Made by a program: the position numbers and the translations under genes. 64,000 nucleotides of DNA from JAGVGT01 sp963807225 (GTDB lineage: Bacteria; Desulfobacterota; Desulfobulbia; Desulfobulbales; JAGXFP01), in the NCBI GenBank assembly GCA_963807225.1, contig CAWEAD010000007.1, positions 124,001-188,000 on the forward strand, written 5' to 3'. A model generated the notes under the pieces. It was not told the DNA's origin, did no database searches, and saw only the letters and a list, made by a program, of their open reading frames with translations. Positions within the stretch are counted from its first letter, which is position 1. Each line of letters begins with the position of its first letter. Shown piece by piece: positions 27,221-36,940 of the stretch.

Positions 27221-27530
27221 AATCATCAATGCCTCTTGACTTTCAAGACGGGGATTACCGATAGTAGAGAAGGGTTAGGGATATTAGCGTTAAAGGGGAG
27301 TTACTCCTCCGTTTACAAAAATTTAAATAAAATCATCACGGGCTCTTGACTTTCAAGATGGGGATTACCGATAGTAGGAAAGGGTTAGGGATATTAGTGT
27401 TAAAGGGGAGTTACTCCTCCGTTTACAAAATTTAAATAAAATCATCAAGAGCTCTTGACTTTCAAGACGGGGATTACCGATAGTAGGAAAGGATTAGGGA
27501 TATTAGCGTTAAAGGGGGAGTTGCTCCTCA
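27221..27530 (+). repeat. Three tandem ~110 bp repeats with promoter-, operator- and hairpin-like elements
   Basis: Copies begin at AATCATCA: 27221, 27331 and 27440 (periods 110 and 109). Each contains a perfect inverted repeat TCTTGACTTTCAAGA (27234, 27344, 27453), overlapping a possible -35 (TTGACT) with GATAGT 18 bases on. Each also holds a conserved GGGATTACCGATAGTAG block, and a six-pair hairpin GGGGAG-TTA-CTCCTC (27295, 27405; loop TTG in copy 3 at 27515). Differences between copies are few and spare both inverted repeats. The array ends about 100 bases before flp1, so it is probably its control region. Confidence 0.85.
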
Positions 27531-27627
27531 GCTTGCTATAAAATGATAAATCCGTTGGTCGTAATGCTGGTTGGTCGGTGACCACTTAGGGAACCGGTTT
27601 AAATGAATAAGGAGAAGGAGGATTGTC

Positions 27628-27822
27628 ATGTCGAAACTGATCGAGTTCATCAAAAATTTCCTCAAAGACGAAGAAGGCGCCACGGCCGTTGAATACGGGG
27701 TATTGATCGCCCTGATCATCGCCGCCTGCGTCGCCATCATCGCCATACTTGGCCAACGGATCACTAATGGCTTCAAGGAGTCGACAATGCGCTGCAAGCC
27801 GCCGGCGTGGGCACTTGATTAA
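27628..27822 (+). CDS. flp: Flp/Fap-type pilin, copy 1
   Basis: Small class IVb prepilin of 64 residues. A short leader (MSKLIEFIKNFLKDEEG) ends at the Gly processed by the TadV/CpaA peptidase. The mature N-terminus is ATAVEYGVLIALIIAACVAII with the conserved Glu5. A strong AAGGAGGA ribosome site precedes it. The last part of the frame (ESTMRCKPPAWALD) is unlike the family; one missing G near 27779 would restore KEVDNALQAAGVGT and a stop. The protein would be the main subunit of a Tad pilus. Confidence 0.9.
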   Translation: MSKLIEFIKNFLKDEEGATAVEYGVLIALIIAACVAIIAILGQRITNGFKESTMRCKPPAWALD

Positions 27823-27835
27823 GCATCCCCACGCA

Positions 27836-27957
27836 CCGCAAAGAAGATGACCGGAAGCGCCGACTGGCAACGACTCAGGCTACAATCCCGGCAATACTCT
27901 GTAGCCTGACTCGTTGATTACTGAAGCCTGGTACCCAAAAAGTCATCTTCTTTGCGG
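27836..27957. repeat. Nested long inverted repeat between the two pilin genes
   Basis: Outer arms CCGCAAAGAAGATGAC (27836-27851) and its exact complement at 27942-27957, perfect over 16 bp. Inner arms CAACGACTCAGGCTACA (27868-27884) and TGTAGCCTGACTCGTTG (27900-27916) pair with one mismatch around a 15-base loop. The transcript could fold into one long hairpin. No T-tract follows, so it is not a standard terminator. It may stabilise upstream mRNA, or be a small miniature inverted-repeat element. Confidence 0.85.
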
Positions 27958-28064
27958 CTCCCCAGGTTTGTGTTCAATTGCGTGATTGTCTGACTGCTGG
28001 GATAGCCTCTCCAGCCGGAGAGACTATCCCTTGACTCAGCGCCACCATATAGAGGAGAGCCACG

Positions 28065-28259
28065 ATGTCTCGACTGATCTCAGCAATCCGTAAATTCATC
28101 GCTGATGAAGCGGGCGCCACGGTTGTCGAATACGGCGTCCTGGTCGCCCTGGTCATTGCCGCCTGCATTGCCATCATCTTTACTCTTGGCAACCGGATCC
28201 AGAGCGGCTTCCAGTCGTTCTCCGACCAGTTGGCCACTCTTGGGTTCAGCGGCTCCTGA
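28065..28259 (+). CDS. flp: Flp/Fap-type pilin, copy 2
   Basis: 64 residues, intact. Leader MSRLISAIRKFIADEAG, then mature ATVVEYGVLVALVIAACIAII with the conserved Glu5, and a short Ser/Gly tail. It is a paralogue of the first pilin and nearly identical over the hydrophobic core. A GAGGAG ribosome site lies 10 bases upstream. Two or more Flp paralogues are common in Tad loci; one may be a minor subunit. Confidence 0.93.
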   Translation: MSRLISAIRKFIADEAGATVVEYGVLVALVIAACIAIIFTLGNRIQSGFQSFSDQLATLGFSGS

Positions 28260-28289
28260 AATTAAAGGCCAGCAGTGCGAGGATCCGAG

Positions 28290-28801
28290 ATGCAAAGCGA
28301 CCACCGTCAGAAAATAACCCGTCATTCTTGGCTTTTCGGCCTGGAATCTGGCCCTTTATTTTCTGCTGGCTCACAACCGGGAGCCTGTCATCTTCTTTGC
28401 TTCTCTGTTCTTTCTGGTCATCTGTATCACCGACACTCTGCAGGGCAATTCCGAATACCGCTACCCTCTGCCTGCTTCTGATCGGCTTGGGGTATCATCT
28501 CCAAACCTACGGCTTGAGGGGCGGCGGCCTGGCCTTGGCCGGCCTGCTGGCCGGCCTGGCACTGTTTATTGTTCCCTACCTGATGGGGGGCGTTGGAGGT
28601 GGCGACCTCAAGGCCATGGCAGCCCTGGGCGCCCTGCTCGGTCCCAGCGATATCTTTCAGGTCTTCCTGCTTACCGGACTAATCGGCGGCGCCATGGCTC
28701 TGATTCATCTGGCCATGAGTGATAACCCCCTGACCCGTCTGCGATCCTGGCGGTCATCTGTGCGGGAAGGTGCCGGTCAATCAGGGTCTGCCGTCCGGTA
28801 G
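28290..28801 (+). pseudogene. cpaA: Prepilin peptidase TadV/CpaA, frames broken
   Basis: Membrane aspartyl protease that trims Flp prepilins. Coding content passes through three frames: start at 28290, then a frame with LAHNREPVIFFASLFFLVICITDTLQG (first catalytic Asp region, ITD), then IPNTATLCLLLIGLG onward with the second catalytic motif GVGGGDLKAMAALGALLG. Shifts are near 28335 and 28452. The longest single frame is 28328-28801. Both active-site regions are preserved in sequence, so the gene is either recently broken or mis-sequenced. Confidence 0.75.
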
Positions 28802-28894
28802 AGAAACTTCACTGACATCCAGTAGGATCAAATATTCCTACGGTCCGGCCATCGCCTTCGGTTTTTTTGCCTTCATCAGCTCGGGAGGCCTGCT

Positions 28895-29140
28895 ATGAGG
28901 AGAAGACCTTCGGAAAAAGGCGCGGCAACGGTCGAGTTCGCCATCATCTTCCTTCTTCTGATGATCATCGTCTTCGGCATCATCGAATTCGGCTTCCTCT
29001 GGCTGCAGTCTTTTTATATCGCCAATGCCGCGGCTAAAGGCGTCGGGTGGCCGCCCAGGACAAGACCGTTCTGGGATGTGGTGGTCGCCCTGGATATCAC
29101 CGCCCTCAAGGAACAGTTGTATGGTCTTGCACCCCAATGA
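28895..29140 (+). pseudogene. tadE: TadE-like minor pilin joined to part of CpaC secretin
   Basis: The first 50 residues are TadE-like: RRRPSEKGAATVEFAIIFLLLMIIVFGIIEFG, with the GAATVEFA prepilin motif, then FYIANAA. From about 29065 the same frame reads DVVVALDITALKEQLYG, which belongs to the N-terminal domain of the CpaC/RcpA secretin. So the TadE C-terminus, any gene between (often tadF or cpaB) and the CpaC signal region seem to be missing. Ends at a frameshift stop. Confidence 0.65.
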
Positions 29141-30112
29141 ACCCATCGAGGTTTACGCCTCGGAAACCGGAGTGGTGTTGAGCGGCACGGTTTCGGAACT
29201 GCAGGTAGTTGAGCAGGTGCTGCGGCTGACCAGAACCTTCCTGCCCAAAGCTTCCGAGGGCGGGGGAGATCAGGAAGGCAGCGGCCGTTCCGGGATGGAA
29301 TAACCAACCTTCTGCACTGTTGGCAACCTGCAGCAGGTCATGCTCGTGTAGTCACCATTGCCGAGGTTAGGGTGGGATTCCGGCCGCGATCTGCAGGTCG
29401 GCATGGGCCCGAAACACATTGGTGCCGATCTGGGTCACAATTCCAAGGGGCAGGTGTCGGACTGGGCCCTTTGGGGTGTCGACAGCTCTGGCAACTTGGC
29501 CGGCCTGGCCACCCAGTCCCTGCCTTCGACAATTTTACCGGCAATACCTTATCCGCCTTAGGAAGCAATGGCGCCAACATCTTCGTCGAGATCAAACACT
29601 TCACCGCCGCCCTGCAGTTTCTTGAATCCGAAGGTTGCGCACCTTGGCCGAACCCCGCCTCGTTACCCTGAGCGGGCAAGAGGCCGAGTTTTCGGCCGGC
29701 GGCCAGGTTCCGGTCTCCAGTGTAGATACTCAAGGGAATCCAATAGTGGATTACAAAGACTTCGGGGTGGGCTTGGCTTTTACCCCCTGTGGTGATGAGC
29801 GACGGAAAGATCAGCCTGCGAACTGGCCCCCGGGTCAGCTAACTTGGTGATAACGTCGCTGGGGTAAACGGCTCGGGAATCCAATTATAAAGACCAGGCA
29901 GCTTGAAACCATGGTCCAACTTTATGACGGCCAGACCCTGGCCTTGGCGGGACTGCTGCAGGACAATATGGTACTGTCTGAAGATCTCCCTGATTCTCAC
30001 ATCCCCATTCTGGGTCCCCTCTTCCGCAGCACCAATTACGTTCAGGACAAAACCGAGATCCGCTCATTGCGCTCACCCCCCATCTGGTCAAACCCGGACA
30101 GGAAGGATCAAT
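29065..30112 (+). pseudogene. cpaC: CpaC/RcpA outer-membrane secretin, fragmented and 5'-truncated
   Basis: Pieces of one secretin run through all three frames: EPIEVYASETGVVLSGTVSEL (pre-secretin domain), VGNLQQVML and VTIAEVR (start of the secretin fold), GANIFVEIKHFTAALQFLESEG, TLAEPRLVTLSGQEAEFSAGGQVPVSS, FGVGLAFTP, and the C-terminal MVQLYDGQTLALAGLL ... IPILGPLFRSTNY, ending with LTPHLVKPG-like sequence. Single-base shifts recur roughly every 50-150 bases. No signal peptide remains. It would form the outer-membrane pore of the Tad pilus. Confidence 0.75.
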
Positions 30113-30412
30113 GAGTTCCCCGGCCGGACACATTGATTTCATTGTGACCAATCTATCTGAAGGAGGCTCGAAGGATCGAAGGTCGGACACCGATGAATCG
30201 GTTGTCAAGGGCCATAGTTTTTCTAATACTACCAATCGCTCAAGCCGGCGGATTGGAAGGAAAGTTCGGTTATGAGCGGGTCAAGGCTGATCAATAAGAG
30301 AGGATAATCGCATGAAAATGTTGAAGTCATGCCCCTAAACGCCAGGGCTGTTGGTTGGTCAGCAGCAGCACACCTTACGTCGACAAGCTAAAAGTTCGGC
30401 CAGGGCACCAGA

Positions 30413-30595
30413 ATGGCACTGGAGACGCAGATCGCCGATAAGACCTATCAGCATGCCGCCAAGGCGCCTGGAGGTACGCCGGGTATCGTGGCAGAGGAGA
30501 TAATGAAGGATACACCGATCATTTTGCGGGGCAAAGCACCCAAGGAAACGAATATCAATGTCTTGCAGGGCAGCGGGTCCTCCGGCAGCAAGTAA
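30413..30595 (+). CDS. Short hypothetical protein within the tad locus
   Basis: Sixty-residue frame (MALETQIADKTYQHAAKAP...). Its position between cpaC and tadG, and the ALETQIADK-like stretch, resemble the small, poorly characterised proteins found there in other Tad loci. Upstream sequence (30110-30412) looks like broken coding DNA as well, so this may be only the C-terminal part of a disrupted gene. Confidence 0.35.
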   Translation: MALETQIADKTYQHAAKAPGGTPGIVAEEIMKDTPIILRGKAPKETNINVLQGSGSSGSK

Positions 30596-30677
30596 TCAGG
30601 GTTACACGAAGCTGTTATCCGAAGGGACGAGATCGGCGGGCTGTATTTGGCTTATTGCTGGAAAGAGGTGTAAAATT

Positions 30678-32385
30678 ATGCAAGTAATCCACAGGAACAG
30701 ACAAAAAGGCGCCGTAGCCCCACTGGTGGGGATACTGATGGTAGTCTTTATCCTGCGCCTTGCCTTAGAGTTGACTGGGTCATCTCCAACTATGTCAAAG
30801 TTCAGATGCAGAGGGCCGTAGATGCGGCGGCTCTGGCTGGCGCTGATACGGGTCGCGATGGCGGCATGACCCAGGACACCGACGCCATCGCGGTGGCCAT
30901 TGCCACGGCCGCGGCCAACAAGGTCGGCGGCAAAACCGGCCTGGTTTCTGCTGGGCCTGCTGGGTGGACGGCACCAGCGTCGTGGCTACGCTGGGCTACT
31001 GGGACCGGGACCGCACTAAGACAAGTCGTTTCTCCAGCCCGGGCAGCATCAAACCGCTAACGCCATCAAGGTTACCGCCACCCAGGAGGTAGAACACTAT
31101 TTTTTCTGACTTTACCGGGATAACGACCATCGTCACCGATGCCATCGCGGTAGCATCTCCAAACGTCCCTGTACTGCCTATTGCGCTGGTCAACTGCGTT
31201 CCCAAGCGATAAATCAAATAAAGGAGCCGGGATTATTACCCGGCACTACGGTGTGCGATATTAGGAGTTACAGTTACAACAAAGACAAGGATGATTTGGC
31301 TGCCTGGACCTCACTAACCCTGGCAACTGCCAGTCAACCCAATATCGAATATTTTCTTACCTTAACTGGAAGGGAAGGAGTTCCAAAAAGTCGTTTTCGG
31401 CAAAGGCGTGCCCGGGGATGGACTAGAAAATCAGACCGTTGATACAAATCGTCCAAGCAGCTTCAACACCTCCTACGACGGGTGTAACCCTAATCCAACC
31501 AATTATCTGGACATCGCCTGCGGTTGGGACGCATTGCGGGAAAAACAAATAGCCCGTCCAGATGAGTTTCCCTCCCCATCCCTCTGCTCAACCTGAGGTA
31601 CATAATCCTTCGCCTGGAGATTATTACATCGGGGATCCGGCCCTTCCACCCATTCGACGGCATTTGATCCCTTACCCCGAGCGGCATACAATTTACTCGG
31701 GTCAACAAGTTCACGGAGGGCAATTTACTTCCAGACAACAATCAAAGGACCAGGATGGAATTCTACTGAAAGGCCCGAACGAAAGCTGGGCGGGCTACAA
31801 CAGCAGGATGGAAAAAATCAGTACGGATAATCCCGCCAATCCCGCATTCACAATCTATGGAAGACACCAGGTTCATGCCCATTAATCCAGGTGGGGCGGG
31901 ATTGACCCAACCCGAAAATAACCCTCTCACTCCGGCTCTATGAAGCTCCCTATGACGTGAAGATCATGGTAAAAGCGGGATACCCCAAAGTCTATGTTAA
32001 TAATGGTAATATTCAAACCTGCTCAAGACCTTTCTAGCAAACACTTGAAAGATCCCGACACCTTGGGTTGTTCAGACAACGCTCCTTTCCACAAATGAAC
32101 AAACTGTCAGGATCAATATGCCGGTCATTTTTGCTGGCTCCTGCGATTCTTTTAAGGCTTTATCCAACAGCCCCGCACATACGCTCAACCACGATGGTAT
32201 GGCCAGAGTTCCTTGACGAAGCACGGACAACGCGATCAATACGACTGTGTGTTTATAGTTTGTTGATTCCACCGGACAGTTGCGAGCCTTTTGATCCCGA
32301 TGTCGCGTCGGATGGAACCTTTAGCTTGACAGTACTCTACTCTACCAAGTTAGTATTGAAGGAGAAACCTGATCCCAGAGAGTGA
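30678..32385 (+). pseudogene. tadG: TadG-like pilus assembly protein, fragmented
   Basis: N-terminus QKGAVAPLVGILMVVFIL is the TadG/TadE-type membrane anchor, followed by MQRAVDAAALAGADTG, the classic TadG motif. Later pieces in other frames (LPIALVNCVPK, DLAAWTSLTLATASQPNIEYFLTL, GDGLENQTVDTN, CGWDALREKQIARPDEFP) fit the long extracytoplasmic region. At least six frame changes are needed to read it through. Confidence 0.65.
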
Positions 32386-32486
32386 TGATGAAGAAGAATT
32401 CGGCAGTATTTTGGATGTTTTCTTGGTCGAATGAGGCATGCAGTGCTTTACGAAATATTTTTTGATGAAACTCCAAGGATAAAAAG

Positions 32487-33652
32487 ATGCCACAAACCAT
32501 TAACATAGGAATCCAGATTCGGCAACCATGATTTGGCCAAATTCATCCTGGCCGACTCCAGTTCATAGCCAATATCAATGTGCAGAAATGGCACGGTGCT
32601 ATCGGGAAAAAGGGGAACTAGCGATCAAAGGGACATCCCGGGCATCATCATCATCTATGATGCCCCCGAAAACGAGGCCATTTTCAAGCGGTTGTCAAGG
32701 TTGCGGCATGTCTTCCCGCAAGCTGCGGTTTTTGCCGCATCCGACGTCAAACAACCCGAGCATATCGTCGAAGCCATGAAGGCCGGCGCCACCGAATATC
32801 TGGTAGACCCCGCTGGCCAAGAAGGTCTTGGCCAGCTGCATCAAGGAAATCCGTGCCAAACTCACGGAAAAGCCGGCAACATCGCCAAGGGTGAGATCTA
32901 CAGCTTCATCAGCAGCAAGGGCGGGCTGGGCTCACCATTCTTGCCGTCGATACTGCTGTGGCCCTGGCCCGGGTCATCAACAGCGGCAATGTCGGCGGCC
33001 ATGTGCGACATGAGCTTTCAGTCCGGTGATGCTTCAGTACTGCTTGATACTCCTGCGGCATATGCACTCCACTCGCTGGATTTTCCATCGCCTTGACGTT
33101 TCACTTCTGAAGGGGGCCATGATCCGCCATGACAGCGGCCTTGAACTCCTTGCCGCTCCGGCCAACCCCGAGGATTACGAAGAGATCAAGGCTGGTCAGG
33201 TCGAGAAGATCATCAAGCTGCTGACCAAGTTTCATGACCGGGTTATCATCGACTGTCAGTCCATGACCATCAATGAGACCAACATCGAGATCTTCCAGAA
33301 CTCTCTTAAGATCTTCATCGTTATCATGCCCTGCCCGCCATCCGCAATGCCGTGCGCATCACCAATCCACTTCAAAACCGGTATTTCGGACAACAGGATT
33401 GAATTCATTCTCAACCGTTACGAAAAAAAGGCGGTCCTCTCCGTAGAAGAAGCTGAAACCCTGGAAGGATCTGTTCATGCGCCTGCAACTTCTACGCGTA
33501 TCCACGTCGTCGATCAACGAGGGCCGGCCAGTGGTGCAGCTGGCCCCCGGCTCAATCATATCCAAAATCTCATCAGTTTCTGCAAGAAGCTGATGAACAA
33601 GAGCAACAACCCAGGATACCGGGAGCAAAAACCGGTTTTGGCAGACGCGTAG
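32487..33652 (+). pseudogene. tadZ: TadZ/CpaE localisation ATPase, fragmented
   Basis: N-terminal receiver-like domain (PGIIIIYDAPENEAIFKRL ... VEAMKAGATEYLVDP) followed by a ParA/MinD-type ATPase with a deviant Walker A (SSKGGLGS). Then VCDMSFQSGDASVLLD-like sequence, and in other frames LDVSLLKGAMIRHDSGLELLAAP, DRVIIDCQSM and FILNRYEKKAVLSVEEAE. It normally places the Tad machine at the pole. Several single-base shifts; the gene order before tadA is as expected. Confidence 0.72.
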
Positions 33653-33664
33653 AGGAGGGCAATC

Positions 33665-34782
33665 GTGAGCCTAAAAGACTTCATGGAAATCACCAGCCCG
33701 ATGTGCAGGGCTTACCTCTCGGCGAGTCGGAAGCCCACAAGGACGATCTTTTCTATGCGATCAGCATCGCATCCATGGTCGCATCGTCGAGGAAATAAAC
33801 CTTGCCGTTCTTGAGAGCATGGATCAGGCCGAGGTCATGCCGGAAGTGAGCCACATTATCGAGCGCTTTCTGGAAGAGGAGAAAGTGCTGCTTAATGAGA
33901 ACGAAAGAAAAACCCTGACCCGCGACGTGGATGAGCTTGTGGGGCTGGTCTCATCGAGCCGTTGCTCCGGGATCCAACGGTCTCTTTATGTCCATTCGCC
34001 GTTTCGCCGTCACCCCCCTGAAAATGGAGGAACTGATCAACTACAAAAGCCTGACCCCGGATTTAGCGGAGTATCTCGCCGATTGCGTCAAGGCTCGACT
34101 CAACATCATGATCTCCGGCGGTACCGGCTCCGGCAAGACGACTTTGCTGAATGTCCTCTCCGGCTTCATCCCCGGTCCGGAAAGAATAGTGACCATTGAA
34201 GATTCGGCCGAACTCCAACTTCAGCAAGAGCATGTCGTTCGCCTCGAAGTCCATCCCCCGAGCATTGAGGGCACCGGAGAAATAACCCAGCGGGACCTGG
34301 TGCGGAACAGCCTGCGGATGCGGCCGGACCGCATCATCATCGGCGAGGTCCGGGGAGCCGAATCCTTCGACATGCTCCAGGCCATGAACACCGGCCATGA
34401 CGGCTCCCTCACCACCATTCACGCCAATTCCCCCCGGAATCCATTACCAGGCTTGAATCGATGGTCCTGCAAACCGGCATCATCCTACCGGAACAGGCCA
34501 TGCGTTTCATGATTTCCTCCGCCCTGGACATGTATTCAGATCACCAGGCTGGCCGACGGTAGCCGCAAGGTGGTTACCGTCACCGAAGTGGTCGGCATGG
34601 AGGGCAATGTCGTGACTCTGCAGGACATTTTCGTCTTCGAAAAACAGGGAATCACCAAGGAAGGCAAGGTCAAAGGCCGCTTCCGAGCCACCGGCATCCG
34701 CCCGGTCTCGGCCGATAAATTAGAAGTGGCCGGAATCAAGATTCCGGACAACCTCTTCTCGGCGGAGAAATATTACGAATAG
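33665..34782 (+). pseudogene. tadA: TadA/CpaF secretion ATPase with internal deletion
   Basis: GTG start (MSLKDFMEIT). The N-terminal helical domain runs in pieces to LIEPLLRDPTV (33982). The next recognisable sequence is SIRRFAVTPLKMEELI (33991), whereas intact CpaF has roughly 75-80 residues in between, so about 230 bases appear deleted. The ATPase core is then intact: Walker A ISGGTGSGKTT, TIEDSAELQL, RMRPDRIIIGEVRGAESFDMLQAMNTGHDGSLTTIHANSPR. Two more shifts near 34437 and 34535 precede the C-terminus. It powers pilus extension; this copy could not be functional as written. Confidence 0.8.
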
Positions 34783-34788
34783 GGGCTC

Positions 34789-35770
34789 ATGATGGAGACG
34801 ATAAATATCATCTTTCTGGGAGCCATTTTCCTCTTTACCTCCGCGATTATCCTCTTCATCTTCCTGCTCTGGCAGGAGACGAGATTAACGGAGAAGAGGA
34901 CCATTAAGAAACGGCTCCTCTATATCTCCGCCGGCGGCAAGCATGGCAAGGAGAGGCTGGAAACTTTACAAGAAAAGTGCCTTGCGGGATGCCGGCATCC
35001 TGGAGCAGCTGGCCTTCCAGCTTCCGCGGATGAGCGCCATCGACCGCATGCTCCTCAAAACCGGGCTGCCCCTCTCCGCCTCGGCCTTCATTTTCGTCAG
35101 CATTATAATGGCCTGTCGCGGAGGGCTGATCGCTATTGAATATTTTCCGGGAAAGATCACTCCGTTTATTTTTGGCGCCATCTGCTTATTCATCCCCTAT
35201 TTCATCATGCGGATAGTGGAAGAATCCGTTATCGAGAAGTTCCACGAACAACTGCCCGAAGCCCTCGACCTGTTGGCCAGGGCCGTTCGTTCCGGCCACG
35301 CCCTGAGTTCCGGGCTGGAAATGATCGCCAAGGAAATGGACCCGCCAATCAAAATGGAATTCCAGGCCACGGTGGACGAAATCAATCTGGGCCTGTCCAC
35401 CAAAGATGCCTTGGCCAATTTATGCGAACGAGTTCCAAGCACCGAAGTCAAATTCTTTACCATGGCGATCCTGATCCAGAAAGAAACCGGCGGCAATATC
35501 GCGGAGATTCTCGACAAGATCGGCCGTCTCATCCGCGAAAGAATCCAGTTTCACCGCCAGATTAATACCTTGACCGCTGAAGGCCGTTTGTCTGCCCGGA
35601 TCCTGATTCTGCTACCCATCGTCATGTTCGTGTACATTTATTTTGTCAATTATGAATATATCTCTTTGATGTGGAAAGAAAAACTGGGCATCTATATGTT
35701 GGTGATCGGCATTGTCATGCAGATAATCGGATCGATTTTTATCCGCAATATTGTCAAAATTGAAATCTGA
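34789..35770 (+). pseudogene. tadB: TadB inner-membrane platform protein (one frame break)
   Basis: N-terminal part in one frame (METINIIFLGAIFLFTSAIILF..., stop of frame 35139) and the rest in another (35770). The join is near 34960-34975, where the A-rich GGAAACTTTACAAGAAAAG has an indel. The main part has the GspF/T2SSF domain: EQLPEALDLLARAVRSGHALSSGLEMIAKEM, and two C-terminal membrane helices. Partner of TadC. Starts six bases after tadA. Confidence 0.82.
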
Positions 35771-35956
35771 TAGTTTCGCAATTTGGCGGGCAGGCAGGCC
35801 GGGAAAAAGAGGCACAGGCCTCGAGCGACCTTGAAATCAGGGACGTGATCTTTCAACCATGGGTTTTATCGAGCAGTGTAAAACATTACGCGCCTTTCAC
35901 CATCACGGAAAGACCTCATGATAATTCTCTTGATAGCGGCAAATTAAAGGTGGGCC

Positions 35957-36940
35957 ATGCATGTCATTAACTATTTATATCGACTGTTTGGGAATCGGGA
36001 TATTATCCTTCTGCAGATCCTTATTTTCCTGGCGGCCAGCCTGCTTTTCGGCGGCATTGTCTTCCTTTTAAGACGCCGAAACCTTATCGGCGAGAGGCTC
36101 GCTAAACTTCTGCCCGACAAAAAACCGCTGGAAGTCAAAAAAAGCAGACTTTTCGAGGAAGAATCGCCGGATGGGTGGACCGCCAGGATCATCCAGCCCA
36201 TACAGATGGTTATCGGTCCGACTGATTTTTCAGATCAAAAGAAGGTTCGTCTTCGCCTTATCCAGGCAGGATTGCGCTCTAAGAGGGCCTATGCCAATTA
36301 TATGGCCGCCAAAGTAATCCTGGCTCTGCTTCTGCCGTTGCCCTATCTTGCCTTCAGCGCCTATTACGCCATGACCCCAATGGCCATCGCTATTTCCGCC
36401 TTCCTGGCCATCGCTGGTTTCTTTTTGCCGAATCTTCTCATCCTCCACCTGATTCAAAAACGCCAGTTGAAGATGAGCAGAGCCCTGCCGGACGCACTGG
36501 ATCTGATGGTAATTTGCGTGGAAGCCGGTCTCGGTCTAGACATGACCTTCAAGCGCGTCGGCGAGGAATTGCACCATCTGGATAATGATTTAAGCGACGA
36601 GTTTCGCCTGACCAGCCTGGAAGTGATGGCCGGAAAGTCGCGGGAGGAGAGCTTCAAAAACATGTCGGCCAGAACAGCCGTTCCCGAGATTCACAATCTC
36701 ATGAATATCCTGGCACAGACCAGCCGGCTGGGAACCAGCATGGCCAATGCCCTGCGCGTTCATGCCGATGCGATGCGGGTCAAACGTCGCCAGCTGGCCG
36801 AAGAAAAGGCGGCGAAATCCGCGGTTAAACTGATTTTCCCCCTGATCCTATTCATTTTCCCGGCCATCATCATTGTGCTGGCCGGGCCGGCCGCCATACG
36901 AATCATGAAATCAGTTTTACCCGTCTTCGGGGGAGGCTGA
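35957..36940 (+). CDS. tadC: TadC inner-membrane platform protein
   Basis: Intact 327-residue protein. One N-terminal membrane segment, two central segments (about 115-165), a T2SSF domain with LPDALDLMVICVEAGLGLDMTFKRVGEEL, and a C-terminal membrane hairpin (LIFPLILFIFPAIIIVLAGPAA). A GGTGGG ribosome site precedes the ATG. With TadB it forms the base that the TadA ATPase drives. It is the only full-size machinery gene of the locus with no frame break. Confidence 0.93.
   Translation: MHVINYLYRLFGNRDIILLQILIFLAASLLFGGIVFLLRRRNLIGERLAKLLPDKKPLEVKKSRLFEEESPDGWTARIIQPIQMVIGPTDFSDQKKVRLRLIQAGLRSKRAYANYMAAKVILALLLPLPYLAFSAYYAMTPMAIAISAFLAIAGFFLPNLLILHLIQKRQLKMSRALPDALDLMVICVEAGLGLDMTFKRVGEELHHLDNDLSDEFRLTSLEVMAGKSREESFKNMSARTAVPEIHNLMNILAQTSRLGTSMANALRVHADAMRVKRRQLAEEKAAKSAVKLIFPLILFIFPAIIIVLAGPAAIRIMKSVLPVFGGG

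Noticed and set aside
27221..27530. CRISPR array
   Set aside because: Only three units of ~110 bases in direct contact, with no unique spacers and no cas genes.
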